A DNA stretch of 64,000 nucleotides from Clitopilus passeckerianus (GCA_944990035.1 CALYLX010000077.1:328251-392250); one strand, 5' to 3'; positions 1-13,100 are shown, counted from the first letter of the stretch. Numbers and translations are program-made. Notes: generated by a model from the letters alone, not told the origin.

Positions 1-706
1 GTATAGGTTGCTTGAGTTCGTGCCGAATGAAACTAGGTGCAAGCATGAGCCGACGTATTTAGAGGTACGGGTAGCACAACGTACGATATGTGGCCAAGCT
101 GGCGATAGCGAAACAAGTTGCTGGTATACCAGTTTGCAGTGCCCGCCTGAGGAGCTTCTTCAGCGCCCAGTCCGTTCGTCGGTTCCCAGTCTTGGAGGCA
201 ATGAAGGCCCAGGATAGTGATGCTGGAAAACACGTTAAGAGGCAACGCGAGGGATGGAAAAAGATAACGAACTTGTAATGGTAACATCTGTAGCAGCTTG
301 GAATACCAGCCATGGTATACAGATATATTTCAGCCCAGCAATCTCGGAGAGCCTGGATGCATGGTCAGCAAGGAGGTCTGTCGGGAATAAGATGGACTCA
401 CGAGCTGATATGGAATGCCCTGAACATATGGAGAAAGAAGCCTTTGGTGAGCGGATGGACGAGGCAGGAGAGACGGACCATACTTTGCGCCAGCTGCAAT
501 GGCGAAGGAACAGGTGGTTAGGCTGAGAGCCATGATGAGACCATAGAGGTATAAGTTTCGCGTGAGTTTGAATGCTCTACGGTACGGACGTCAGTAGGGG
601 TAAGCAGGATTGAAGCAAAGGACCAACCTCGTGGCCAGAAATGCCTGGGTGATGAAGGCCGGAATGACTTCGAGTATTGGGGTTAGCATGTACGCCCATA
701 GTGGAT
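1..706 (-). CDS. DUF6534-type multi-span membrane protein, partial
   Basis: The gene runs off the left edge, so the C-terminus is missing. In-phase exons joined by GT-AG introns of about 50-60 bases give the usual helix order of this basidiomycete family: a segment ending in QAFLATR, a helix with LYLYGLIMALS, then the IPWLVFQAATDV helix, the signature loop SKTGNRRTD, and the last helix before LSFGTNSS at the edge. The exon carrying PLWAYMLTPILEV begins at 706. The first one or two helices should lie between about 710 and 1000, but no clean exon could be fixed there. DUF6534 proteins are predicted seven-helix membrane proteins without an assigned ligand. The family call rests on the loop motif and helix spacing. 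Confidence 0.7.
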
Positions 707-2646
707 CTGGATATGAAGGATGAGGTGGGTGGTTCCAAAGATATGGAGGCGAAAATCTCACAGTCGAGCATGTCTGGTCGTGTGTAGTTCTGTATGCCAA
801 TCGAGGCTTAGATGAGAAACAGAAGCTCGAACAGCAAGGAGAGTGTACCAATAGAACCATACGACATATAAGATCCTAAGGAACATCACACTTAGCTGAG
901 CTCATCAGAATGGAGGAATAAACCGAACTTACAAGCAACTATGTGCCCCGTCGACTATGGCCAGTATGCTTACGAGACCCCTACGTTGAGATTCTGTTCA
1001 GTGACCTTGAGGAACGTGGCTTGGGGGCCACACATACTTCAGCCAAAGAGGGTCCCCGAATTCTGAAAAGTAACATAGTCAGGACGAGTGTACCGGCCCT
1101 TCGAAGTGCATGCACTTACTTCCGTAGAAATAAACGGCGAATTGGAAAGAAGTCAGGCCAAAAAGGAAGGTGTTCACTGCAGTCACAATCAAGCCTTGAA
1201 CTTGTGTTTTACGCGGAAGAAAAAACGAACGGACGGCGCTAAGTAGAAGTGTCCCTAAGAATTACAGCCAGATATCAGCGCGGTGCCGGAAACTCATGGT
1301 GTAAGAACATACCAAGTAACCATGAATAATCTTCGCTCATCTTGCTGCGTTGCGAGGCGCTGGGTGAGTTGAAGGAGAGTGCTAAGTGGGGTGGTGAGGA
1401 GGTGAGTGTTGAATGTCAAGCGTGAAAGGTGGCGTTGACTGGGGTACCACCATTTTCGACGCCGCTGAACGAGTTTCCAGCCAATTCAGTGGACCAAAAG
1501 GGCATCAAGGGACCCAATGGAAATTAGCGTATGTGTCACGGCTCATGTCAGCCAAGGGAGCCGAGCCAAGGATCACGCGATCAAATCTCCTCCAGGGTTT
1601 GACCCTTTAAGTTTAGACGACTGGCAGAATGGAACCATTTCATTCCAACCGAGAAAACGAAGTGCGCAAAAGAAGAGATTTCATGAATTAATGAAATATA
1701 CGAAGGGAGACCATTCCATGGAGAATCGCACTTCTCCGGTTGTTCTTCCAGAGCAACCAGTTTGCCACATTGATTTCCAATCCCCCACCCTCGTTTCGAT
1801 CTGGCAGAGGTAGAATTTGGTTCCGAGGGACCTTGTACCGACAAATTTGAGTTTTAGAACTTCCCTGTGCAAAGCCATCAGATCGACACCCAACTGTATT
1901 AATAGCTCGACGACGCAACTCAGCGCTTGATTGCGCTACAAGCCAACGCAAGGAAACTCACTGTCTGATCAAAATCGTCCACCTCTCAGAGTCTCAGTGT
2001 TCGATTTCTTCAACCAGTATGTAATTCCATTCGACTGTGTCCTTTGGTGTTAGGCCGAGAAGTTCGGCCCGCAGGGACTGATTTGGCAGTCCCACTGGTG
2101 TCAAGGAAATCTACCCAAATACATACGCAAAGCAAGCAACCAGGTACACGGCAAACTCGACCCCGGCAATCATCCAGGTGATCTTCAGAGTCGACTGCAC
2201 CTCAAGCAATCAATGCGCCAGAAGCATTCCTGGGAGCTGGAGGCTGCTAAGACGAAATAGACTTGAGGGATCTTCCTAGCATTATGTAGGCTTTAAGCAA
2301 ACGTGGGCAGGGGATGTATTAACTGACTTTATCTACGTGCGGAATATAGGTAATCTATAATTTACTAGAAATACAGTTGGCGGGGGTTTGCGAGTCCAAT
2401 ATCAATCGATGGGGGTGTGCACTCTGAAGTCCAAAGGTCCAATGATAACTATAACTGAGGGATGAGCGAAAAGCCGGAAGGAAAAACCAGGGACAGCAAG
2501 ACGATAGCAAGAAACACTGATACAATGAGGAGTCGTGAAGGAAAATGCGACCGGAGGCGAGAGAGGCTGCGTTGGCGCCCTCATGTATGTTGCCAGATTG
2601 GGACAAGAAAAGCAAGAATCCAAAGCATTGAAAGCAAATGTCTCAA
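707..2646. other. Region without a recognised gene
   Basis: Only short open frames occur, without motifs or consistent splice pairs. The left part may hold the unresolved N-terminal exons of the DUF6534 gene. The rest looks intergenic. Confidence 0.5.
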
Positions 2647-3433
2647 TCAGAAGAGATGGAGCGACCAGGATCCATCTTGGTTTAGGGATAGCCCTTGGAA
2701 GCGGCAAGATCCGACAAAATCAACTCGCCTAACGCCCTCAAGGCGATCAAAGCGACAGGACTCGATGCGACTTTTGTGTCGCATTTTGAGATGGGAGACC
2801 AGGTCCTGGGGTAAGGTATGAATGAACGCACTCTCGACAGGTGCTTGAAACTGCTGAAACACTGAGAAAAGTATGTCATACGCTGAAATCCCGTTAGGAT
2901 TCCTGACGTCGAAAGACCAGCTCAGGTAACTCGTTCTGACATAGATGCGCAATGTCGCGACGTGCTGAGGGAACCTTAGGCCTGCAAAGGCATTAGACGG
3001 CGGAAATCTCAAGTCATATGTCGTATTGGGAGGGAGCTGCCAATGTGAAGGTGACAAAGATGAAGACGTTGTACTCGGGGTAGGGAACGATCCATCTAAA
3101 TGGGATGAACATCAGCAACGTGATCAAGGAGATAACAGTCGTGGAATACTGACTCAGGCTCACTGCCGGACTACCGGAGTGGTTGGACGGGGCTGAGGAG
3201 GCGGGATATACAGATGGCGGAGAGATGGACGGAGGGTACGGCGCATAAGGGGAGTGGACGGAAGGTGCGCAAATCGAGGCAGCGTGGTGGGACGGCGCAT
3301 GCAAGGAGGGAGCGGTCGTCGGAACGGTTCCCCATGTAGAGATATGCGTGGATGCGACGCTCTGTGGCGAGTGCGTAAGATCCCCAGCATACGATTTTGA
3401 AGGTGAATAGTAGTACGACGGAGGGCCGGACAT
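2647..3433 (-). CDS. DUF6699-domain protein (copy A)
   Basis: This is a two-exon gene. Exon 1 encodes a low-complexity Ser/Pro/Tyr-rich N-terminus starting MSGPPSYYYSP. Exon 2 encodes the conserved C-terminal domain of about 130 residues: a predicted beta-rich part, then GISAYDILFSVFQQ, then GVRRVDFVG and a final WSLHL. The same order (V..VF..VY..LR, RR.DFLMG, W.L.V) appears in two further genes at 54732-55520 and 56827-57477. The intron lies between about 3030 and 3170. Two acceptor choices keep the frame, so the junction is uncertain. The function of the family is unknown. Single-domain members with a variable low-complexity N-terminus are typical of Agaricomycetes. Confidence 0.75.
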
Positions 3434-4199
3434 GTCGAATTGATGAGGAGCGGGGAGGGGTCACCGTACAAAGGGCCGAGCACGCTGGTGATTGGGGCGA
3501 GGGCGGGCGGCGGTAGGAATCGAGGGCGATGTGGGAGTTGGTTTGAGTCATTTCTCGCTTGGGGGTTATAAAGGGCGGTTTGTTGAATACAATCAACAAA
3601 GTGTGAGCGCCTATCCCGCCTACCCACGATTGGCCAGAAGCACCGACGCTGTCATATGCGCCTGCCAAATACAGAAAAGCGCTTGCTTGTGATTGGATGG
3701 GTAACTCGGCAAAGTCACAAGGTGGCTCGAAAACGTAACCGGGACCGACATATGAGTCAATTGGTGCGCCCACATTACCGAACTGGGTCAAACCAAGGTA
3801 CCAAATCAGTCGTTGATGAGTCGGGCGAACGTCGGCATTACCATATAAAGTAAGGGCGGATGCCACCTTCTGATACGAGCCGCCGACTCGCGCGCTTCTG
3901 CTGATGGATGTTGAAAATGTGCCAAAACAGGCCAAATGTGGGGTGAATATGAATGGAAATGACACGTTGAGCTTCACAACCATCGACTTCTCTACTCCTT
4001 GAGGTGTAGAACCTCCTTGAAACTGGAAACACACTCAACAGCCTGCCGAACAAGGAAGATTCGGACCTTCTGTACGAGTAGTACGTGCTTTAGACCTCTT
4101 ATTCGGGGATCGGAGAATGTTGTTACTGTGCCTCAGAGTCAATACTCGTTATTAGTATCTGATAATCTGCGACTTTCGTTCGGAGCGAACAAGATAGAC

Positions 4200-4835
4200 T
4201 CATTTCCTTGCTTCGGGCCTTCTTTCCTCCATCTGTACGACCACCTGCTTCATAACCTCAGGATCCGGCATCGCCTCCGTTTGAGCCGCATCCTTGACCG
4301 GTAACATCCAATCGCATCTATCTTTTACAAAATCTGAGAATTAAACCCAATTGTCAGAACCGATGAAGATGCCTAGTGGTGTAAATTTAAGAGCCTCACA
4401 TTCTCCGATAACAGGCAGGGTTTTCGAGATGCTGAAGTTACCTGCCTGGACACACAGAGTAGGTCCGAACCCGGTTGACTTGTGGGCTATCGGGGATCCG
4501 CAGGATTCACAGAAAATCCGGGTAACTGCCCGTAGATACTGGGATTAGCCGGGTTTTGCTGCAGGATAGGCAGGTACCTGTATTCCCGTTTGCTGCCTTG
4601 GTCTGATACTCCTTCGTCCGTCCCGTAATATTCACATCGCTCTGAAATACGACAAAGTTAGTACTGAATGTACTGCCGCTCGTATGACGGCAATCAAGGC
4701 AATGGCATATCATCTAGCTAGATATTCAGACATTTACCACTTGGAAAATGTTTTCCAACGTACCTGGTCTCGGATTTCCCCGGTTATGACGACCTCAGTC
4801 GCTCCACACAGACAGGCGCCTTCCACTCGTGGCAT
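4200..4835 (-). CDS. GFA-domain (CENP-V/GFA) zinc enzyme, copy 1
   Basis: Four exons (4764-4835, 4578-4713, 4400-4525, 4200-4333) give 155 residues in frame. The family's zinc ligands are all present: CLCG near the N-terminus, CHCLDC early in exon 2 and CESCG in exon 3, followed by the conserved KDR.DW near the end. This fold is known from glutathione-dependent formaldehyde-activating enzyme; fungal members are mostly uncharacterised S-hydroxymethylglutathione-type proteins. The C-terminus is longer than in the other three copies of this window, ending in a Glu/Arg-rich tail. The exon lengths 72, 136 and 126 are identical to those of copy 2 at 27331-27900, so the copies share one ancestral gene structure. 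Confidence 0.88.
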
Positions 4836-5237
4836 CTTAGACACAGTTGACTATGATTTGGAGAGGAGTTGCCTTGTTAGCAGAAACAACTTCTGTAATA
4901 GGTATTTTATATGCGTTTTGAACGTTGGGAAGTGGTTCGATCGCCAAGCCCTAGTGACTTACTCATCAGTTTGCGAGTCGGAGTGCGTGTGTGAGCGAGC
5001 GAGCGAGTGAACGTCAACTAGGTGGACGAATCTTGGAAGGGAGTTAGTGTGCCGGAAGAATCCGTTCGGACGTCGCGCCAGTACTGAGACTTGTACGGTG
5101 AAGGACATTCTTGATTTTCAGAGAAAATAATGAACAAGACATGTATTCTCGTATTCTATGGAGCCATTCGATCATCTAATAGTCTTATAAACTATTCTAC
5201 AGCTCGCTATCTAAATATGAGTTTGACAGAAAGGCGA
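4836..5237. other. Intergenic, nothing recognised
   Basis: This is the spacer between the start of the GFA gene and the 3' end of the MFS gene. A short run of GAGC/GAGT units lies at about 4991-5010. No gene is seen. Confidence 0.5.
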
Positions 5238-7169
5238 TCACCCGAGGCGGACTGCAAAGGCGCAGACCAAGAAAGTTAACCCGACATAGACATAATATAC
5301 CAGATTGCCTCCAAGATACTCCTTCTTAAGAGAAATCGCGAACAGCGAGCTGGCAAGAGCTGGGCTTAGAGCCTTTGTGACGCTCGCACATGTCTTTGGC
5401 GTTCGTCAGCTTCATGCACACCGAAATGTGGGCTAAATGGCATTACCTGGCTAATGCCGTTCACGGTTCCCAATGAGGCCTTGCTAGGTGCAGCAGCAGC
5501 GATCAAGATAAATACAGAACCTATAATAAGCTCTGAGTACTCATCGATAACCGGAAAAGCGATATAGACTGACCTGCAGCCATACTAACGCCGGCCGAAC
5601 ACAGAGTCTGAACGCCTATGACGGACCAGACGGCCGGGCTAACCTTCCCTTGCTGATGCGCCAGCCAACCGATAACGGGAAATAGTACGAACGAGGGGAT
5701 CAGGGATCCCAAGCCAGCGATAACGAGTTTTTTGGCTCCGTGGTTCTGGTATAGCCGCGAATAGAAGAAAAGCATGAAGATGCTACTTGCTAAACCAGCG
5801 GCGAAGAGAATGTTTCCAATCGAGGAGGGGAGAAGTCCCAGTCCTCCCAATCGCCACGGGGCTGAGAAGAAGAGCGGTTGTATTGCTCGATACGCTAGGT
5901 CCACCGAGGTGAGGAAGGAGTGCGACGCTATCGCGATGAGAACTTGGGAAGACCGTAGGAGATCGCGGACAGAAGGTAGAGCATCCTCGATGGGTGCCTC
6001 AGATGGAGGTTCATTAGAATTCGTGGTGGTGGTGGTATAGTTATTGGACGGCGAGGACTTTTTCAGAGGGGTGAAAACAGCCCGAGAAAATGGCTTCGGG
6101 TTCTCGAGCGTCTCCCGTAGATAGATAGCCACCATGATGGCGGCGGGCAACGAGAGGAAAGAAGCGGCAGCACATGGCAGAAAGTATGGATGCGCCTCGA
6201 AGAACTTGATCCCTTTGAAGATTCCTGGATATTGCTCAGTGGGTTTCGCCAAGTAACCACCGACTAGCGACCCAAGCTAACCATCTTATGAGCACGATAT
6301 TCTGTGCAAATAAAGGGGTGGGTGGCATACCGTGACCCCTAGAGACCATGTTAGTGGTAGGTAGCCGTAAGCCTGATGATTGCTCAGCATCAAACTAACG
6401 CAGACGTCGTTTCACATACCTTTCCTATGTTGCTAGTGTCACAGAGTTCTGCAATAATACTAGAGATAAGGCGTCAGCGGGTAGGCTACTACGAAGTTAC
6501 AAATATACTCGCGTTCTTATCACGCAGGAATTCCCTCCCACTAACGACTTGATCAGCCCACAGTACAGTCCAAGTTTGAACTAAAATGATCGTACCGAGA
6601 AGGCCATACAAGCAACGACTGAGCGCAATCAATTGGTAGCACATAAGCCTAGTTATAGCAGCCACCCACCTCAGCAGTAGACCCCAGAAGTTGGTCGTCA
6701 TTCCGAAACAAAGTGTCGAGACCGAGGAGCCACACAAGCCGAGAAGTAGGACGGGCTTCCGTCCAACGATATCTGATGTCCGGCTCCAGTATAGCGAAGA
6801 AAATGCTTGTGTGCCAAAGTAGACAGATTGCTGACAATTTCACACAGATATAGAGCTTCTGGAAAAGGACACCTCTTTAAAGTGCTCACCAATAACCCAG
6901 CGTAGTATCCGATTCGACGGTCGTCCCCGTGTGTGATCCCGGAGTCACGAATGAGCTTGATGTGAGCTAAGTCAGTTCTTCTCCCACAGAAACATCGGGC
7001 ATCGTATATTCACCTCGGGGAGAAATGGGTAAATAACCTGTGGCACCAACGACTGAAGAAACTGAGCTAGAAGAATGATCGTTATTTGCAGGCGAGGTAG
7101 AGGCGAGATTGCTGGTCGAGAGGCGTGCTCTGCGAGCAGTGGTGTATTCTCCTCATTTCTTCTTGGCAT
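5238..7169 (-). CDS. MFS transporter, ZIFL/ZRT1-like subfamily
   Basis: About ten exons encode a 12-helix major facilitator. The N-terminus MPRRNEENTPLL is typical of the zinc-induced-facilitator-like group. Motif A reads SDIVGRKPVLLLG after helix 2. A long loop with a Thr/Ser-rich stretch separates the two halves. The late signature near APSKASLGTVNG and the last helix ending CAFAVRLG match the family. These proteins sit in plasma or vacuolar membranes and export small organic solutes or metal chelates; the substrate here cannot be inferred. The join around 6545-6600, between helix 4 and GLIKS, cannot be made in frame with normal splice sites. Either a cryptic exon or a one-base frameshift is present, so activity is not assured. 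Confidence 0.82.
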
Positions 7170-7700
7170 ATGGAGTGGTGGGCAGTAGTAAAGTGTTGAT
7201 TTACCGCGTTGTGCCAGATTGCTACCCCACTGCTTGGTGATAAATTGAGGGACTTCTGCTCACTGCGGCATGAGCGGCTGGCATGCCGATACGGTGACCC
7301 GTGTCGTGGGAAAATCAGAACTACCAGCCCTAAACACTGCGCGAGCGGCATGCAAACCATCTCTTCCTTTGGGTAGGTTCACGGAACGGAACCGTTCGCC
7401 GACCTTCTTACTGTTGCTGCCTCGGGCTGAATCCACTTTCCGCTGGAGTGATGGACTCCATGGATTGATCTACTCCGTTGAAGACTCTGCATGCCCCCGC
7501 AGTATACTCTCTACAGCCACCGTCGACTCCTGAAATTACCAGGCCCAGGGGGAGTAAGAAAGGATGCGCATGTAGTGCGCTAGGAACCGCTTGTGAGGTA
7601 CCTCATACTGCTTCGGTGCTTGATTACTGGCGCTCACCCATGCTTTAAACTAGGTTAACAGGCTGATACTTGGAATTCTTCCTGTCCGTCGCCAATCGCC
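7170..7700. other. Divergent intergenic region
   Basis: This spacer lies between the start of the minus-strand MFS gene and the plus-strand gene at 7701, so it should contain both promoters. No clear TATA box or repeat was seen. Confidence 0.5.
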
Positions 7701-8505
7701 ATGCTTTTTACTGTCATTATCAACATAGCCGCAGGTGACCTCCAAGGGCTGAAAAGTCAAGGATACCAGCTGTGCTTCTCGCAGCCTGTCGTGGTGAATG
7801 GCCAAGAACATTCTGGCAGTGGCATACTCGCCTCTTTTAGCTCGACGGAGCTTTCTCCTACACAGACTTTCTCGTGGCAGGAGGAATACCAGGTGTTCGC
7901 GGAAATGGAGGTGAGTATCGTCGTTTGGCCAGATTTGAGACTGTACTTATTAGGAACGTCCCTAGACCCCCATGATCACCACTACGACTAAGCCGGTCAC
8001 AATCGGCGGGAATCAGACAGCGACCATCGGAGCCGCATCAACCACTGTTACGGGAACCGCGAAAGGTGTCGCATTACCATTTTTTGCCGTCAACGAGGCA
8101 GGACAGCCAGGAATACCTGTCAGAATTGGCGTGAGCGTTAGATGCGGAAAGACGGGGCTGGGAGTTAGCAGCCAGGAAACGGCCGAGACCGATGGGAACG
8201 CTGGCTTCCCCGTCGCCTTTGTCTCGTCAGAGGTTGCTCAAGGGTCTAGCACCTCTCTGCTTCCCTCCAGCAGGAAGCTGCTGATATACTTTTCGAGTTC
8301 TTCTGCTACAGGTCCACCTCTGCCCCCGTATGAGATTGTGGTCGGGACAAATACGCTACTTATCGTTTCCTATGAGGATGGTTCTTGGTCTCAGGACTCC
8401 GCGCAGTCCTCTGTCAGCCGTAGGGCTAGTCTTGGAATAGATCGGTTTCGCGCTTTTTTCGTCGTTCCCTATTTCTTACGTCGACTGTTCCGATCTCTGT
8501 TTTAG
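7701..8505 (+). CDS. Unrecognised protein, paralogue of 8855-9529 (member 1)
   Basis: Two exons (7701-7910 and 7966-8505) with a 55-base GT-AG intron give about 249 residues. The start is MLFTVIINIAAGDL. The pattern LCFSQPV.VNG..HSG, then FSWQEEYQVF, and after the intron PFFAVNE, GVSVRCG and a C-terminal strand-rich part with YFSSSSATG recur in the neighbouring minus-strand gene, showing that the two are duplicates. No signal peptide or known catalytic motif is visible. The C-terminal 30 residues are basic and aromatic and have no counterpart in the neighbour. Function unknown; intracellular location is likely because no export signal is seen. Confidence 0.7.
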
Positions 8506-8854
8506 CTTGTGTATTCATAGGTACTAATATATGATTTGCAATAAGATTGTCTTCACGACTTATGTTCCGGTCTACTTATACTCGGCAATCTTGGAGAACC
8601 TTAAAGTTCACGGGTTTTGCCCGAAAATGAGTCGTTAGCTGGAAGGTATCAATTGGCGTTGTGTTCAGAAGCTGGATCAAGGTTGGAACGTTCACGCTCA
8701 TAATGTCTGAACAAAATCCATTAATAAATATTATGATACATTCGCAAATATTGTATGCTACATGTAGTGAGGTTAATAAATATGATCGCCCACTCTACTC
8801 GCCAGTGCTTCCAGAAGGACTTCGAGTCTGATATGGAGGAAAGGGACCAGCGCG

Positions 8855-9529
8855 TCAGTTTCGGAACGCCACATGAGCGACCTCTCTCCTAGTCAGGTCA
8901 ATTGTACACGTTTTTGTTACAGTGGGGTCGAACGAGAATCCTGGCCCTAATCTCCGAGAGACGTCGACGAACATCGAGATTTTGCGGGATGGCTTGAGCT
9001 TGACTATGGTGTGACGAGGAATCGCGCTGGAGATGAAGGAAGGCATGTACATTTCCTTCCAGGAGCCTCTCGCTGATGTTACAGCGCACCGAACATGTAT
9101 TCCCACCCTTCCAAGATCCTGCCAATCGTTCACCACGAAGAAGGGGCTTCTCGGAGACGGCGGACCCTTTACGGAAGATTCCCCCGTCGGTTTTAGGGTC
9201 AGGAGCTGGCCGCCACTGACAGAAGTGGGGACCGTATCGCAGCTGATGGGTGCGTCATACTAAGCAGAAGAATCTAGTCAGAAGCAAGGACTATCCCAGA
9301 AACGTCTTTAACTCACCGTGCTATCCTGTTGCCCAAATACCATGAAGGACTCGTCCCATGAAAAGGTAAACGAAGTGCTGAGGTGGCTGGCACCAATAGA
9401 ATAGAGTACCACGTTTCCGGCGTGTTCGACTCCGTCGACCTCGACGGGTTGGGCAAAACAGAGGCTATAGTTGTTCTGTTGAAGGAGACGTAGCTCCTCA
9501 TGACCGATCGTGATGTTTATGCAGAGCAT
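8855..9529 (-). CDS. Unrecognised protein, paralogue of 7701-8505 (member 2)
   Basis: Two exons (9260-9316 is the intron) give about 205 residues. The N-terminus MLCINITIGHEEL, the block LCFAQPVEVDG..HAG, then FTFSWDESFMVFG, then PFFVVND and GIHVRCAV line up with the plus-strand gene 350 bases away. The conserved end has KISMFVDVSRRLGPG and CTIDLTRREV. The intron falls just after the FTFSW block in both genes. The two genes converge, so an inverted tandem duplication is the simplest history. Sequence identity is modest, so the duplication is not recent. Function unknown. Confidence 0.7.
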
Positions 9530-10165
9530 TTGACGTGGGCGTTGAGACTGTCAGTCGTACAGGGAGTCAGAGAAATGCAGGTCGTCGTCCAGTTGAGCAT
9601 CGTGCAGGTACATATACCAAGCTAGCTGTATATCGAAGCCAAGTGAAAATGTTCTGCCATCATCGGGTAAAAAGAGTTTGAATTGGAGAACTCCTTTTGC
9701 TGCCGAATCTATACTTGCTGCCTGAGTTTCCACAACGTGGGAGTTAGCCGGACATCAACATTTCAATGTTCGGCAAATAGATCTGCTCGCTTTGGCGCGC
9801 CTAAGAGGCAGAATCGATAACACGAAGTAATTCCATCTCCACTAATCCAATCTTGGTAACTTTTGGCCGAGGAAGGATAGTATAAACCTCGGCACTCTAA
9901 CTATGGATGTGGGCGTCGCAGACGGAGAAAAAAATTAATTAATTAATTAATTAGGAGGGGAAGATGTAGCATAGAAACGATCGAATTGCCGGCAAAATAG
10001 AAACAAAATTAAGGGTCCTTACCACCGTGGCTAGGCGTACATATCTACGCGAGATCAGAGATGACTATCAATGATAACAACCAGTGTCGAAAATCTGCAT
10101 CCAAGGCTTTACATCCGGCCTAGTGAATTGAATCTTGGGTTAGCCAGGCTCTGCGAGAATTGCTG
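9530..10165. other. Intergenic, including a short AATT repeat
   Basis: A 60-codon minus-strand frame at 9551-9733 has no supporting motif. The tract of AATT units at 9933-9953 and AT-rich DNA mark the downstream flank of the large transposase-like gene. Confidence 0.45.
9933..9953. repeat. (AATT)n microsatellite
   Basis: Five tandem AATT-type units after an A-run. Seen directly. Confidence 0.9.
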
Positions 10166-13100
10166 CTACTCACCTAGTAAGAACATCTGTCCAATTGTTT
10201 GCTGAGGGTTATCTTTACGTTTGGGACAAGGATTCCCTTTCCACTTGCCGTCGCATGTGGTTGAGCGGCAAGTCAGGCATGAACGAGGTTTTCTTGCTGT
10301 GTTGCGTTTCTTCTTCGCTGGTTCGGTTTCATCGGCCGTGTTGTGCTCCTCGGTATCCCGTGCTCGCCTTTTACCCTTTGCTCGTTCACTTAATGCCAAA
10401 GAAGTTGAAGCACGGGCGGGACCATAGAATGCCACCGGATCAACGTGCTTGAACATCCGGGTGGTTTCCTGGCTTTCGTGCATCGAGAGCATTCGCGAGA
10501 CCTCCCAATCATTTGATGGGTCGATATATGTTTGTACTGAAGGTACCTTGCGACCTGTGGTGACCTGAAGATTGAGTGATTGAGCTTCTGTGACGTGAAT
10601 GGTGGGGATCGAGGTGGGGCTGGTTTTAAGAAGCGAGGCAAGTTCATCGACAGCATTCCTCTGCATTTCTACCGAGTTTTCTTCGTTTCGGAACTCCTTC
10701 CACGATTTGTAGTAGTTCTTCAATTGTTCAGGAAGCTAGAACCGAAATCAAGAGGCCATTCCATCTAATCCACAGCTAAAATGCACGAACCTTATAGAAG
10801 ATTGTCTTGCCATTAACGTGCTTTGACCACTCAGAGGCAAATACTACCCAGTTAGGCTGAGTTTTCGATACCAGGGGACCTTCCGTGCGAGAAACCAGCG
10901 TCCCAAAGAGTGCCCGTTCAGCGGATGTGTGAATTGGTAGGATAGCAACTTGAGTCTGCTGCAGCTTTGCAAGGTTCATATGATGAATGCTCTCCTCTCG
11001 AGCAAACTCAGATGAAAAAGGTTGCATATTCAAAGTATCCCGAGACGATTTCGAGAGGGGCAGGATACCAAAGGTCTCTGGAGAACGGATGAAGTCGTTT
11101 CCATTTACCCAGCCAAGCATTGAGGGCTCCGCAGAGTTTGGCGCAAAACCCAGGCTGGTAATATCAATGAGTTTCATTAGACGGTTGCGTGTCCAGACAT
11201 CAAATGACCCCTGATAGCGCTTCCTGTCCGATTGAATGTACCAACCTAGCCACTGTTCAGCTGGTGATATCGACTCGCGATGTAGGATAATAACATACCA
11301 CGAGGTTGTGTGTGAGTGTGAAATCTCGAATGAGATTCACAGCAAGACGAGGGGACGTGTTATAGGAACCATATCGTTTTGCGATGCTCTGGTGAACACC
11401 ACCTTCGATGCCGTTGGTTCCACGCATGCAGCGATACATGACGAGACCATTCCGGTCCTTCTTCTGCGCAACATAGAAATCGATTCCAACAGGATCTGAG
11501 TAATATCCAAGGCGGATATTCTCAAGAATGTTTGCTGCCTTCTCCCAGGATGCGTCATTGAATAACGGCTGGTTGGTCACGGCATCTACAAGGGGACCAT
11601 ACTTCTTGAAAACCTCTGACACTCTGTAGTGCAGTGCTTCAGCACCAGGAACATATCGGCGCACACGCTTCCAGATCCAATCTGGATGATAGCGGAGCAT
11701 TCGATCCCATGAAATGCCGCGTTTCCTCAATACTTCTTCAACAGCCTTTTGATCAGACGCATCGGGAACAAAAATAGCATCTCGTAACGCTCGAGCAAAC
11801 GGTCGTCGAATACCATGATGAATGGCAATCTTAAACATGTCCATAAGATGCCAAATATCTCCAAGAACGCGTGATCGGACTTCTGGGTCCTCCAGAAACG
11901 CTGGCTGAATCAGACTTGGAGAGCTGATCCCCAATTTCTCCTCAACATTTACCGATGAGGAGGCTGTATCTTCAGGAAGCTGCTCAGTTTCAGGGTCATA
12001 GGGGATAACAACGGGCCACCCTGGGCCCTCTGCTAACAATGGCATATCAGAGTCCAAGTCAGCTGACAGGGGCATATCTGCACCTGAGGCTCCGTTAGAC
12101 TGCACATAGGCACTCTCGTGGGGCACATAGGAGGGTGGAGGGGTGGAGGTAGATGTAGCAGGGGTTTGAGTTAGGGGAAGTTGATCATGAGGAATGATCT
12201 CGGTATCCTTGATGTGGCAGAGAAGACCGAATGGGAGAGCGGTACTCAAAGCGCTCAGAGGCGTCTCTGCTCGGCATTCGAGAAGCTCTCGTCGAATGAG
12301 ATAGCCAGACTGAATGATGTGCGTAATGTTAACAAGAACACGAGTTCCAGTCACGTTGACATTCTTGAACACTGCTGGGCGATCAGGTGCGATGAACCCA
12401 AAAGCGACAGCAGAACTGCGATCGCGGGAGAGGAGCTTGATGGGTGTCCCTGACGGGGTGGTAGGTGTTGCACGTTCTCGTGATGGTAGGGTAGAGAATG
12501 CATCTCGAAGCGCCCATGCAGCATAGGCATCAAGTTTGGCGTAGTCTTGCTGAGCATCGGTGAGGGCATCATTGTCCCAGGCTGTGCTGACCCGAATTGC
12601 CTCGTCTTTGGGAAGATACTGGTGGAGAATAGTTGCCACAAGGTCAGCAAGGCTGGTGTTGGATCTGCTGACGAGATTCCGATTGTGAGCGAGAGACCCA
12701 ATCTCAACTGCACCCACGAAAGGGAGTTCACCATCCTTGAGGTTGCAATCATGAAAGAGTTTCGTGAAGTCAGCCTTGATGTGAACTCCCCATTTTCGAA
12801 TGCGTGGGGACCTCAATAGCACCAGTAGGGCATGTGGCGGGTTTAGAAAGCCGTCCTGGGTCACAAATTTGGATAACTATTAGCACAGAAGTTAGACATC
12901 AGACCCAAATATAGATAAGAGACGAAAGAACGCACTCGAATGAGATATATACATCCTAAATATGCAATTGTAACCAGGGAAACACGCCCCTGAATACCCT
13001 CGCGGCGGTCAGTGGACCACTCCATATCCATACTGATATCAACCGACTGGTCAGTGGGAAGTCCAGAGAGTTGCTGCATGAACTCGTTGAGTCGTTGGTT

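Noticed and set aside
3171..4034. Minus-strand open frame of 287 codons
   Set aside because: It overlaps the DUF6699 copy A first exon in another frame, and the remainder has no motif.
9551..9733. 60-codon minus-strand frame next to the paralogue pair
   Set aside because: It does not align with the conserved blocks of the two neighbours.
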